14,966 nucleotides of DNA from an uncultured Oscillospiraceae bacterium (GCA_910584605.1 CAJUAW010000066.1:1-14966); one strand, 5' to 3'; shown: positions 7,212 through 13,234, counted from the first letter of the stretch. Notes: a model not told the origin generated them from the letters alone. Program-made: numbers and translations.

Positions 7212-7721
7212 TTACAGCAGCAAAATAACGAGAAACGCCCCGCCGGACAGGCCCAGGGCCTGATAGACCCTCCCCTGGCGGCGGCTGTCCGCCTCCAGCC
7301 GGACGGCCAGCTCCTCCAGGCGGCGGCGGGCGGCGGACAGGGCCTCCCGCTGGCGGGGGGCCTCATACCGCCCCAGGGTGTCCCCCAGGGCGCTCAGAAT
7401 GGCCCGTCCCTCCGGCGGCAGTCCGGCCTGCTCCTCCGCCAGCCGCCGCCACAGGCAGGAGAATTCCTCCCGGTCCAGGCGGTCCAGCCCCTGGAGGCAC
7501 CCCTCAAACAGCGCCTTCGCCGGGCCCTCGCTCCGGGCGGCCCCCCGCTCCAGCAGCTGGAACAGGGGCGGGGCGTTCAGCTCCAGCTCCCGCTCCAGCA
7601 GGGCCAGGCCCGCCTCCAGCTGGCGCAGCGCCCGCACCCTCCGGCGCAGCGCCGCCGCCGCCTGAAAGCCCAGATACGCGCCCCCAGCCGCCACCAGAAC
7701 GGCTCCCATCAGACGGATCAT
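7212..7721 (-). CDS. spoIIIAB: Stage III sporulation protein AB (SpoIIIAB)
   Basis: This 169-residue protein has an N-terminal membrane helix (about residues 4-22), a long helical Arg/Leu/Glu-rich cytoplasmic part with coiled-coil character (about 25-150) and a C-terminal hydrophobic helix (GLSGGAFLVILLL). This is the SpoIIIAB layout, related to GspF-type inner-membrane platform proteins that work with the SpoIIIAA ATPase. The ATG at 7721 follows the spoIIIAA stop with no gap (TAGATG), and GAGGAG lies within the last codons of spoIIIAA. Confidence 0.92.
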   Translation of the reverse strand: MIRLMGAVLVAAGGAYLGFQAAAALRRRVRALRQLEAGLALLERELELNAPPLFQLLERGAARSEGPAKALFEGCLQGLDRLDREEFSCLWRRLAEEQAGLPPEGRAILSALGDTLGRYEAPRQREALSAARRRLEELAVRLEADSRRQGRVYQALGLSGGAFLVILLL

Positions 7722-8657
7722 CTACCTCAGCTCCTCCACAGTATAAGCTCGCCCCTCCCCCGCCCGGTGGATGCGGACCAGAAAGCGGAACAGTCCCGCC
7801 TCCAGCAGCGGACGGTACAGGGGGCGGCGCTCCAGGTCGGCCCGGTCCTCCCCGTGGGCGGTGGCCAGCAGGGTGACCCCGCAGCCCGCCGCCTCGGACA
7901 GCGCCCGCCCGTCCTCCGGGGCGGTGATCTCGTCCACCGCCAGCACCTGGGGGTTCATGGCCCGCAGCAGGAGCATCAGCCCCTGGGCCTTGGGACAACC
8001 CTCCGTCACGTCGGTGCGCCGGCCCACCTCCAGCTGGGGCAGGCCCCGGTACAGCGCCGCCACCTCCCCCCGCTCGTCGGCCAGGGCCACCCGGAGGGGG
8101 ACGCAGCCCTCCCCCTCGGAGACCGAGCGGATCAGGTCCCGGAGGAGGGTGGTCTTGCCCAGGCCGGGGGGCGCGAGGATCAGGGTATCCGCCAGCCGCC
8201 CGCCGGGACACAGCCCGTCCAATACCGGGGCGGCGGCCCCCCGCACCTGCCGGGCGATCCGCAGGTTGGCGGAGGAAATTGCCCGCAGGCTGCGGATTTC
8301 CCCCTCCTGGAGGGCAGCCGTCCCGCACAGTCCGATGCGGTGGCCCCCCTCCATGGTCAGGTAGCCCCGGCGGACCTGGTCCAGCACCGTGTGGAGCGAT
8401 GCCCCGCTGGCGATCTCCACCAGCCGCTCCAGCTCCCCCGGCTCCACCGGAGGCCCTCCCAGGGGGCGCTCCGCCCCGTCTATCAGCGCCGTCATGGGCC
8501 AGCCCGCCCGGAGGCGGAGCTCCTCCGCCCGGGCCCGGGCCCCCTCCGACAGGGACAGCGCCTCCTCCCGCAGCCGCAGGGGCAGGGCCTGCACCGCCTG
8601 GACGTAGCTCGCCGCCCCAGCCATTCCTTCCATATCCTTCACCAGCCTTTGTCCCAT
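7722..8657 (-). CDS. spoIIIAA: Stage III sporulation protein AA (SpoIIIAA), secretion-type ATPase
   Basis: This protein of up to 311 residues is the cytoplasmic ATPase of the SpoIIIA channel, related to type II and IV secretion ATPases. Visible motifs are the Walker A APPGLGKTT (162-170), the LADERGE segment (192-198), the Walker B QVLAVDE (237-243) and TAHG (266-269). Family length is about 307. The start is uncertain. The ATG at 8657 has almost no Shine-Dalgarno sequence. In-frame ATGs at 8633 and 8624 are close behind, and the one at 8624 has AAGGA and GGAAGG upstream. Because these lie before the first conserved part, the fold is unaffected. It heads the spoIIIA operon; a mother-cell sigma-E promoter is expected upstream by analogy but no convincing match was found. 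Confidence 0.92.
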   Translation of the reverse strand: MGQRLVKDMEGMAGAASYVQAVQALPLRLREEALSLSEGARARAEELRLRAGWPMTALIDGAERPLGGPPVEPGELERLVEIASGASLHTVLDQVRRGYLTMEGGHRIGLCGTAALQEGEIRSLRAISSANLRIARQVRGAAAPVLDGLCPGGRLADTLILAPPGLGKTTLLRDLIRSVSEGEGCVPLRVALADERGEVAALYRGLPQLEVGRRTDVTEGCPKAQGLMLLLRAMNPQVLAVDEITAPEDGRALSEAAGCGVTLLATAHGEDRADLERRPLYRPLLEAGLFRFLVRIHRAGEGRAYTVEELR

Positions 8658-8673
8658 CCTATGAGGACAAGCC

Positions 8674-8688
8674 GGGGGTTATGCCCCC
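8674..8688. other. GC hairpin in the spoIIIAA leader
   Basis: On the minus strand, GGGGG-CATAA-CCCCC forms a 5-bp G:C stem in the 40-nt interval between the GNAT terminator and the first spoIIIAA ATG. It ends 16 nt before that ATG and may influence translation initiation. Position is the only evidence. Confidence 0.3.
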
Positions 8689-8696
8689 TCTTGGGC

Positions 8697-8737
8697 AAAA
8701 AAATATCAGCCTTTCGAACTATGTCGAAGGCTGGTAT
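8697..8737 (-). terminator. Intrinsic terminator after the GNAT gene, before spoIIIAA
   Basis: On the minus strand an imperfect inverted repeat (ATACCAGCCTTCGA, from 8737 to 8724, with TCGAAAGGCTGATAT, from 8717 to 8703, one bulged base and a wobble pair) is followed directly by seven T (8697-8703). It closes the GNAT transcription unit 38 nt after its stop codon and shields spoIIIAA from read-through. Confidence 0.78.
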
Positions 8738-8774
8738 CATGTGAATCAGGTTCCTTCCCCGGACCAAGGTGTTG

Positions 8775-9197
8775 TTATGCTTCCCACTCCATCCAATATT
8801 CCGCCTCGCCGGTCCCCTCGTCCACCGATTCTTCCCGGACGGAAAAGCCCTCCCGACGGTAAAAGTCCGCCGCCCGGCGGTTTTTTTGATAGACGCGCAG
8901 AGTCAGGCGGCTGTACAGACCCTTCGCGGCCTCCAGCAGCTGCCTGCCGGTCCCTCTGGACCGCGCCTCGCTCCGGACGAAGATGCCCGCGATATAGCCG
9001 TCCTCCAGACCCAAAAAGCCCAGCACCTCCCCCTCGTCCTCATAGACGTACAGCTCCGCCTGGGCCAGCAGGCCCTTCACCAGCTCAACATTGCCCTGCC
9101 AGTATTGGGGCGGGATGAAGTCGTGGGCCGACAGATTGCCCTCCAGCCAGATCGCGGCGGCGGCGTCCAGATCCGCTGGACGGGCCGGTCTCACCAT
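8775..9197 (-). CDS. GNAT family N-acetyltransferase
   Basis: This 140-residue protein is a single acetyltransferase (GNAT) domain that would use acetyl-CoA. The pyrophosphate-binding loop is visible as VRSEARSRGTGRQLLEAAK (R79, R81, G82, T83, G84). The preceding strand is EVLGFLGLEDGYIAGIFV, and the C-terminal part has the typical LRVYQKNRRAADFYRREGF helix-turn ending in GF. The acceptor substrate cannot be told. The ATG at 9197 follows AGGAGGGAG. The frame remains open far upstream across the divergent esterase gene, but that part is noncoding. It is transcribed divergently from the esterase cassette and ended by its own terminator. Confidence 0.9.
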   Translation of the reverse strand: MVRPARPADLDAAAAIWLEGNLSAHDFIPPQYWQGNVELVKGLLAQAELYVYEDEGEVLGFLGLEDGYIAGIFVRSEARSRGTGRQLLEAAKGLYSRLTLRVYQKNRRAADFYRREGFSVREESVDEGTGEAEYWMEWEA

Positions 9198-9221
9198 GGC
9201 GCTCCCTCCTTTTTCCGGTCC

Positions 9222-9227
9222 ATTATA
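9222..9227 (-). promoter_or_regulatory. Probable -10 box of the GNAT gene
   Basis: A perfect TATAAT on the minus strand lies 24 nt upstream of the GNAT ATG. No good -35 is found at 16-18 nt, so only the -10 is called. Confidence 0.5.
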
Positions 9228-9251
9228 CCATATGGTTCCGCCGGATTCCTC

Positions 9252-9263
9252 GTGATATTTCAC
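9252..9263. promoter_or_regulatory. Small palindrome between the divergent GNAT and esterase genes
   Basis: GTGA-TATT-TCAC is a 4-bp-arm palindrome just upstream of the expected -35 position of the GNAT gene. It looks operator-like, and the 4-nt spacing rules out a standard CRP site. No regulator is known. Confidence 0.25.
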
Positions 9264-9322
9264 AAATCCGATCCGGTTTCCAGGCTGGAATCCAAAAATA
9301 CAGAAAAAAGCCCGGAGACGAA

Positions 9323-9351
9323 TTGAAATCCTCGCTTTACTGTGATAAACT
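9323..9351 (+). promoter_or_regulatory. Sigma-A-type promoter of the esterase/ATP-grasp cassette
   Basis: TTGAAA (9323-9328) and TAAACT (9346-9351) are separated by exactly 17 nt. The boxes match the consensus in 5/6 and 4/6 positions. The predicted start is about 22 nt before the AACTGGGAGGG ribosome binding region of the first gene. Confidence 0.65.
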
Positions 9352-9380
9352 GTCAGAGAAGAAACTGGGAGGGATGCATC

Positions 9381-10151
9381 ATGATTCAGAAATGGAATGT
9401 GACGATCCCCGAGCTGACAGGGGACGAGCCTCGGGGCGTTTACCTCTATCTGCCAAGGTCCTACGACTGGGAGCCTGACTGCCACTACCCCGTGCTGTAC
9501 ATGTTTGACGGCCACAACGTCTTCTTCGACTCGGACGCCACCTACGGCAAGAGCTGGGGACTGGGGGAGTACCTGGACGCCTGCCAGACGCCGCTGATCG
9601 TGGCGGCGGTGGAGTGCAACCATCACCCGGACAACGGGCGGCTGTCGGAATACTCCCCCTACACCTTCTACGAGCCCGACCTGGGCCACGTGCAGGGCCG
9701 GGGCAAGCTCACCATGGACTGGTTCGTACACACCTTCAAGCCCTCCATCGACCGGCGCTTCCGCACCCTGCCCGGCCGGCGGCACACCTTCATCGCGGGC
9801 AGCTCCATGGGCGGGCTGATGAGCCTGTACGCCCTGCTGGAGTATAACCACGTCTTCTCCCGGGCGGCGGCCCTGTCCCCCTCTCTGTGGGTGGCCCCCG
9901 ACCGTCTGGCCCGGCTGGTCCGGGGGGCGGAGACCCAGCCCGACACGGTGCTGTACATGGACTACGGCTCCCGGGAGATGGGCGCTCACGAGCTGATGCG
10001 GGGGCAGTTCGCCCGGGTGGCCGCCCTGCTGCTGGAGCGGGGGGTGCGGCTCACCTGCCGCATCGTCCCCGGCGGCGAGCACTGCGAGGCCAGCTGGGAA
10101 AAGCAGATTCCCTTTTTCATTGAGACGCTGATGTATGAGCTGAATCGTTAG
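9381..10151 (+). CDS. Esterase-family alpha/beta hydrolase (first of cassette)
   Basis: This 256-residue cytoplasmic protein belongs to the esterase family (PF00756 type: enterochelin esterase, FrmB and relatives). A strand-rich N-terminus with YLYLPRSYDW and YPVLYMFDGHNVFFD leads to the nucleophile elbow G140-S-S142-M-G144. The acid is probably D194 (LYMDYG) and the base H234 in PGGEHCEASWEKQIP, the usual His motif of this family. No signal peptide is seen. The substrate is unknown; this family cleaves esters and some peptide or siderophore bonds. The ATG at 9381 follows GGGAGGG. It starts a three-gene plus-strand unit with a second hydrolase (11 nt downstream) and an ATP-grasp ligase. Confidence 0.88.
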   Translation: MIQKWNVTIPELTGDEPRGVYLYLPRSYDWEPDCHYPVLYMFDGHNVFFDSDATYGKSWGLGEYLDACQTPLIVAAVECNHHPDNGRLSEYSPYTFYEPDLGHVQGRGKLTMDWFVHTFKPSIDRRFRTLPGRRHTFIAGSSMGGLMSLYALLEYNHVFSRAAALSPSLWVAPDRLARLVRGAETQPDTVLYMDYGSREMGAHELMRGQFARVAALLLERGVRLTCRIVPGGEHCEASWEKQIPFFIETLMYELNR

Positions 10152-10162
10152 GAGGACTGTCT

Positions 10163-10915
10163 ATGGAAACCCAATACCTTGTTGACTACAGCCCCGCCCT
10201 GGGGCGGGATATGGAGTGCATGGTCTATGGCCGCTCCGGCCGGCCGGTGCTGTACATCCCCTGCCAGGACGGCCGCTTCTACGACTTCGGTGACTTCCAC
10301 ATGGCCGGGACCCTGGCCCCCTGGATCGAGTCCGGACAAATCATTGTCTTCTCGGTGGACACTCTGGACAAGGAGACCTGGTCTGACAAGAACGGCGACC
10401 CCTACTGGCGGGCCCGCCGCCACGAGCAGTGGATGGACTACCTCACCAAGGAGATGGCCCCCTACATTCTGAACCGGACCGGGCAGGAGGGCATCATCTC
10501 CTTCGGCTGCAGCCTGGGGGCCACCCACGCCGCCAACCTCTACCTGCGCCGGCCCGATCTCTTCAACGGCATGCTGGCCCTCAGCGGCATCTACACCGCC
10601 AGCTACGGCTTCCACGGCTACATGGACGAGGTGGTCTATCAGAACTCCCCCGTCCACTACATGGCCAACCTGCCCCCGGACCACCCCTACATCGGCCTCT
10701 TCAACCGCCAGCGGGCGGCCATCTGTGTGGGCCAGGGGGCCTGGGAGCTGCCCGACTCCACCCGTCAGCTGGCGGACATCTTTTACCGGAAGGGCATCCA
10801 CACCTGGGTGGACTTCTGGGGCCACGACTGCGCCCACGACTGGCCCTGGTGGTACAAGCAGGCGGTGTACTTCTTCCCCTGGCTGCTGGGCGGCGAGCCG
10901 GGCCAATCGGACTGA
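10163..10915 (+). CDS. Esterase-family alpha/beta hydrolase (second of cassette)
   Basis: This 250-residue protein is a second, divergent member of the same hydrolase class. The nucleophile elbow is G115-C-S117-L-G119 (FGCSLGATHA). The base is probably H225 in the segment WGHDCAHDWPWWYKQ (219-233), a motif that marks a distinct subgroup of these esterases. The acid may be E195 in GQGAWE, which is less certain. It lacks a signal peptide, so it should act in the cytoplasm. AGGAGG at 10151-10156 overlaps the end of the first esterase gene and sets the ATG at 10163. The two hydrolases are clearly different in sequence and are not a recent tandem duplication. Confidence 0.85.
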   Translation: METQYLVDYSPALGRDMECMVYGRSGRPVLYIPCQDGRFYDFGDFHMAGTLAPWIESGQIIVFSVDTLDKETWSDKNGDPYWRARRHEQWMDYLTKEMAPYILNRTGQEGIISFGCSLGATHAANLYLRRPDLFNGMLALSGIYTASYGFHGYMDEVVYQNSPVHYMANLPPDHPYIGLFNRQRAAICVGQGAWELPDSTRQLADIFYRKGIHTWVDFWGHDCAHDWPWWYKQAVYFFPWLLGGEPGQSD

Positions 10916-10946
10916 ATCAAACCGAGAGAGAAAGTGTGAGAAAACC

Positions 10947-12146
10947 ATGAGCAATGTGATCTTTATTTCCCCCAACTTCCCCACCAACTACTGGCAGTTC
11001 TGCCGGGAGCTGAAAAACAACGGGATGAACGTGCTGGGCATCGGCGACCAGCCCTACGACCAGCTGTCCCCCCAGCTGAAGGACAGCCTGAACGAGTATT
11101 ACAAGGTGGACTCCCTGGAGCAATACGACGCGGTGTACCGGGGGGTGGCCTTCTTCATCCACAAGTACGGCCGCATCGACTGGCTGGAGAGCAACAACGA
11201 ATATTGGCTGGAACGGGACGCCGCCCTGCGCACCGACTTCCACATCACCAGCGGCTTCCAGACCAGCGACATCCCCCGCATCAAATATAAGTCCAACATG
11301 AAGGAGTACTACCAGGCCGCAGGCATCCCCACCGCCCGCTTCCACCTGGTGGACAGCAGAAAGGGCTGTCTGGACTTCATCAAGGAGGTGGGCTGGCCGG
11401 TGGTGGTCAAGCCGGACAACGGGGTGGGGGCCTGCGACACCCACAAGCTGTCCAGCGCCCAGGACCTGGACCAGTTCCTGAGCGCCAAAGCTCCAGAGGT
11501 CTCCTACATCATGGAGGAGTTTATCCATGCGGAGGTCAACTCCTACGACGCCATCATCGACTCCAAGGGGGAGCCCATCTTCGAGACGGGCAACGTCACC
11601 CCCATGTCCATCATGGACATCGTCAACCAGGAGGATAACTCCATCTATTACATCGTCAAAAACCTCCCCGCCGACACCCGGAAGGCTGGACGGGCCACGG
11701 TGAAGAGCTTCGGGGTGAAGAGCAGGTTCGTCCACTTCGAGTTCTTCCGCCTGACCCAGGACCAGGAGGGGATGGGCAAACAGGGGGACATCGTGGCCCT
11801 GGAGGTCAACATGCGCCCCTGCGGCGGGTTCAGCCCGGACATGATGAACTTTGCCAACTCCACCAACGTATACAAAATCTGGGCGGACATGATCGCCTTC
11901 GACCGCTCCACTCTGGAGCCCGGTGAGCACTGCTTCTGCGCCTTTGCCGGCCGCCGGGACGGCAAGCCCTTCGTCTATGACCACGCGGCCATCATGGAGA
12001 AATACGGCGGACAGATGAAGATGGTGGAGCGCATCCCCGATGTGCTGTCCGGGGCCATGGGCAACCAGATGTACATGGCCGTCTTCCCCACTCAGAAGAA
12101 GCTGGATAAGTTCTATCACGATGTCCTGTTGTGCAAAGAGGGATAA
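10947..12146 (+). CDS. ATP-grasp domain ligase (third of cassette)
   Basis: This 399-residue protein has a Rossmann-like pre-ATP-grasp domain (about residues 1-110, opening NVIFISPNFPTNYW). The ATP-grasp core follows, with GWPVVVKPDNGVGA (149-162; K155 and the Gly loop), IMEEFIHAEVNSYD (188-201) and the metal-binding E286 and N288 in ALEVNMRPCGG (284-294). Enzymes of this fold activate a carboxylate as acyl phosphate and join it to an amine or thiol. The substrates are unknown. It resembles carbamoyl-phosphate-synthase-like ATP-grasp proteins and amino-acid or peptide ligases. The start is the ATG at 10947 with only a weak purine-rich GAGAGAGAAAG site upstream; the same frame is open for 74 codons earlier inside the second esterase, which is not coding. 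A strong terminator follows 5 nt after the stop. Confidence 0.87.
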   Translation: MSNVIFISPNFPTNYWQFCRELKNNGMNVLGIGDQPYDQLSPQLKDSLNEYYKVDSLEQYDAVYRGVAFFIHKYGRIDWLESNNEYWLERDAALRTDFHITSGFQTSDIPRIKYKSNMKEYYQAAGIPTARFHLVDSRKGCLDFIKEVGWPVVVKPDNGVGACDTHKLSSAQDLDQFLSAKAPEVSYIMEEFIHAEVNSYDAIIDSKGEPIFETGNVTPMSIMDIVNQEDNSIYYIVKNLPADTRKAGRATVKSFGVKSRFVHFEFFRLTQDQEGMGKQGDIVALEVNMRPCGGFSPDMMNFANSTNVYKIWADMIAFDRSTLEPGEHCFCAFAGRRDGKPFVYDHAAIMEKYGGQMKMVERIPDVLSGAMGNQMYMAVFPTQKKLDKFYHDVLLCKEG

Positions 12147-12151
12147 TCCAT

Positions 12152-12189
12152 AAAAAAGTACCGTCTGAGGAATCAGACGGTACTTTTTT
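12152..12189. terminator. Bidirectional intrinsic terminator after the ATP-grasp gene
   Basis: A perfect 17-bp inverted repeat (AAAAAAGTACCGTCTGA at 12152-12168 and its complement at 12173-12189) closes a GGAA tetraloop of the stable GNRA class. The A-tract and T-tract are part of the stem. It ends the plus-strand cassette and, 63 nt after its stop, can also end the convergent proteasome-like gene. Confidence 0.92.
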
Positions 12190-12252
12190 GTCCAAAGATG
12201 GCCGGGCCGGCCACAGAGCCGCTCCAAACGCCCCAGGCGCAGAGGAGCGCCG

Positions 12253-12843
12253 CTACTCCGGCCTCCGGATCACCTCAAACTGGGCATTTTTGTCGATAAA
12301 GCTGTCAAACAGGACCCCCTGGGCCAGCACATCCCGGAAGGCGCGCTGTATGCTGTAGACCTCAAAGCCGTAGCGGCTCACGCTGCGGAAAAAATTCTCA
12401 TAGTGCCGGTTGTCGCCGCAGGAGATCAGCTTGCCGTCCATGGCGTGGGCGGGGCGCACGTCCGTGATCCCGTTGTTCCCCGGATAGAGGGCGTTGAGGT
12501 AGAAGGTCTTCGCCTCAAAACCGGTCCCGTTCCAGCCGCAGATCAGGCTGAACACGTCGCACTCTCCCTCGGCCTCCATCTCATGATACCGGGCGGTCAC
12601 CCGGTCGAAGACCTCCTCCAGGCTGTCCGAACAGCCCTCCTTCATGGTGAAATCCACGTTGATGTAGTCCTGAAACAGGTAGTAATTGTCCTCGATAGCC
12701 CCGGACAGGCCGAGGATCACATGGGGATTCACCTTGAAGATTTTCCGGAAATTGTGCAGCACGCCCCCGGTGGACAGATTCAGCTGCTGCTCGCCGCAGA
12801 CGATGGCAAATTGGCCGCACAGGGCGGCTTGAACTAAACTCAT
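12253..12843 (-). CDS. Proteasome-fold (HslV-like) Ntn hydrolase with N-terminal Ser
   Basis: This 196-residue protein resembles the proteasome beta subunit/HslV fold. The opening strands SLVQAALCGQFAIVCGEQQ and KIFKV-NPHVILGLSGAIEDNYYLF parallel the HslV pattern of a first strand, a (G)D turn, KK(V) and a GxxG segment. Counting from Ser2 as mature residue 1, as expected after Met removal, Glu falls at 17, Lys at 33 and Gly at 47, where proteasomal enzymes have Thr1, Asp17, Lys33 and Gly47. A later KLISCGDNRHYENFF segment resembles the conserved SGG-helix. Ser as nucleophile has precedent in Bacillus CodW/ClpQ. No HslU-like ATPase is adjacent. The ATG at 12843 follows GAGGAG. Homology is inferred by eye; catalytic activity is unproven. 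It ends in TAG, convergent with the ATP-grasp gene. Confidence 0.7.
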   Translation of the reverse strand: MSLVQAALCGQFAIVCGEQQLNLSTGGVLHNFRKIFKVNPHVILGLSGAIEDNYYLFQDYINVDFTMKEGCSDSLEEVFDRVTARYHEMEAEGECDVFSLICGWNGTGFEAKTFYLNALYPGNNGITDVRPAHAMDGKLISCGDNRHYENFFRSVSRYGFEVYSIQRAFRDVLAQGVLFDSFIDKNAQFEVIRRPE

Positions 12844-12858
12844 GGCAGCTCCTCACTG

Positions 12859-12894
12859 AAAGGTACAGCCCGGAGGATTCCGGGCTGTACCTTT
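12859..12894. terminator. Strong hairpin just upstream of the proteasome-like gene
   Basis: A perfect 16-bp stem (AAAGGTACAGCCCGGA at 12859-12874 and its complement at 12879-12894) closes a 4-nt loop. On the minus strand it is followed by only three T and then, 4 nt later, by the ribosome binding site of the proteasome-like gene. It may be a terminator for the 29-codon frame upstream or a leader attenuator for the gene after it. On the plus strand it has four T but no plus-strand gene before it. Confidence 0.6.
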
Positions 12895-12903
12895 TGGTAT
12901 TGG

Positions 12904-12993
12904 TTACGCCTTCGCCGGGGCCTTCCCGCCAAAGGCTTCGATGGCCTGGGCGGTCTCCGCCCGCTTCTCCTCGATGGCTTCCTTCAGGATCAT
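12904..12993 (-). CDS. 29-residue reading frame: small protein or 3' remnant of a broken gene
   Basis: The frame encodes 29 residues (starting MILKEAIEEKRAETAQAI, ending GGKAPAKA), a charged helix with an Ala/Lys tail. An AAAGG site lies 8 nt before the ATG at 12993, and a good promoter is at 13033-13061. The frame is closed upstream by TAG at 13018-13020. GC-rich codon use matches the chromosome to its left and not the AT-richer sequence to its right, and the frame can be read for eight more codons upstream of the ATG. It could therefore be the surviving 3' end of a chromosomal gene cut by an insertion near 13018. It is not recognised as any family. Confidence 0.4.
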   Translation of the reverse strand: MILKEAIEEKRAETAQAIEAFGGKAPAKA

Positions 12994-13032
12994 GTCCTTG
13001 ACCTTTATGGGGCCACGCTATTAGGCAGTACT

Positions 13033-13061
13033 AACATATCACAAATAGTCCCATTTGTCAA
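13033..13061 (-). promoter_or_regulatory. Sigma-A-type promoter with internal palindrome, reading toward the proteasome-like gene
   Basis: On the minus strand, TTGACA (13056-13061), a 17-nt spacer and TATGTT (13033-13038) with TGA before it form a consensus -35 and an extended -10. An inverted repeat ACAAAT-gggact-ATTTGT begins within the -35 and fills most of the spacer, where a repressor would block polymerase. The predicted transcript starts near 13026 and runs leftward through the 29-codon frame. Confidence 0.7.
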
Positions 13062-13115
13062 CGATTCCGCTTCCCTGTTCTCCCGGTTAGTCCCATCACT
13101 TCACAGCCAGTCCCA
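13046..13115. repeat. Short direct repeats AGTCCCA near the left edge of the mobile region
   Basis: TAGTCCCAT occurs at 13046-13054 and again at 13088-13096, and AGTCCCA a third time at 13109-13115. Such short direct repeats near the end of an integrated element can be integrase arm sites, but three 7-bp copies could also be chance. The wider stretch 13062-13234 holds no gene that can be supported. Confidence 0.3.
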
Positions 13116-13210
13116 GCCTGGAAGCGGTAAGAATCCGGCAGCCCAAACAGCCTCTTTTCCCTCTGGCCTCTAGGCTTTTCCCATACTCAAAGCCCTGTAT
13201 TTCAGCTCCC

Positions 13211-13228
13211 GAAGCGGCAAAAACCCGG
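13211..13228. repeat. Direct repeat, left copy, flanking the toxin-antitoxin pair
   Basis: GAAGCGGCAAAAACCCGG matches the copy at 13768-13785 in 17 of 18 positions. It begins 6 nt beyond the antitoxin stop codon. Confidence 0.55.
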
Positions 13229-13234
13229 TAACTC

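Noticed and set aside
8640..8700. A sigma-E promoter for spoIIIAA
   Set aside because: ATATT and CATAA elements exist on the minus strand, but they are about 18 nt apart where sigma-E spacing is about 13-15 nt, and the -10 fit is poor.
7767..8744. A 325-codon plus-strand frame opposite spoIIIAA
   Set aside because: It is the antisense of a recognised ATPase gene, has no ribosome binding site and has a Gln/Gly/Pro-rich composition typical of shadow frames.
9252..9263. CRP/FNR-type binding site
   Set aside because: The arms resemble the consensus, but the spacer is 4 nt and not 6, and the arms are only 4-5 bp. It is kept only as a generic palindrome.
9198..12227. Long minus-strand frames opposite the esterase and ATP-grasp genes
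   Set aside because: They are antisense to genes with clear catalytic motifs. Their His/Val/Gly-rich content matches no family.
13046..13115. CRISPR array
   Set aside because: Only three 7-9 bp repeats at irregular spacing; no cas genes.
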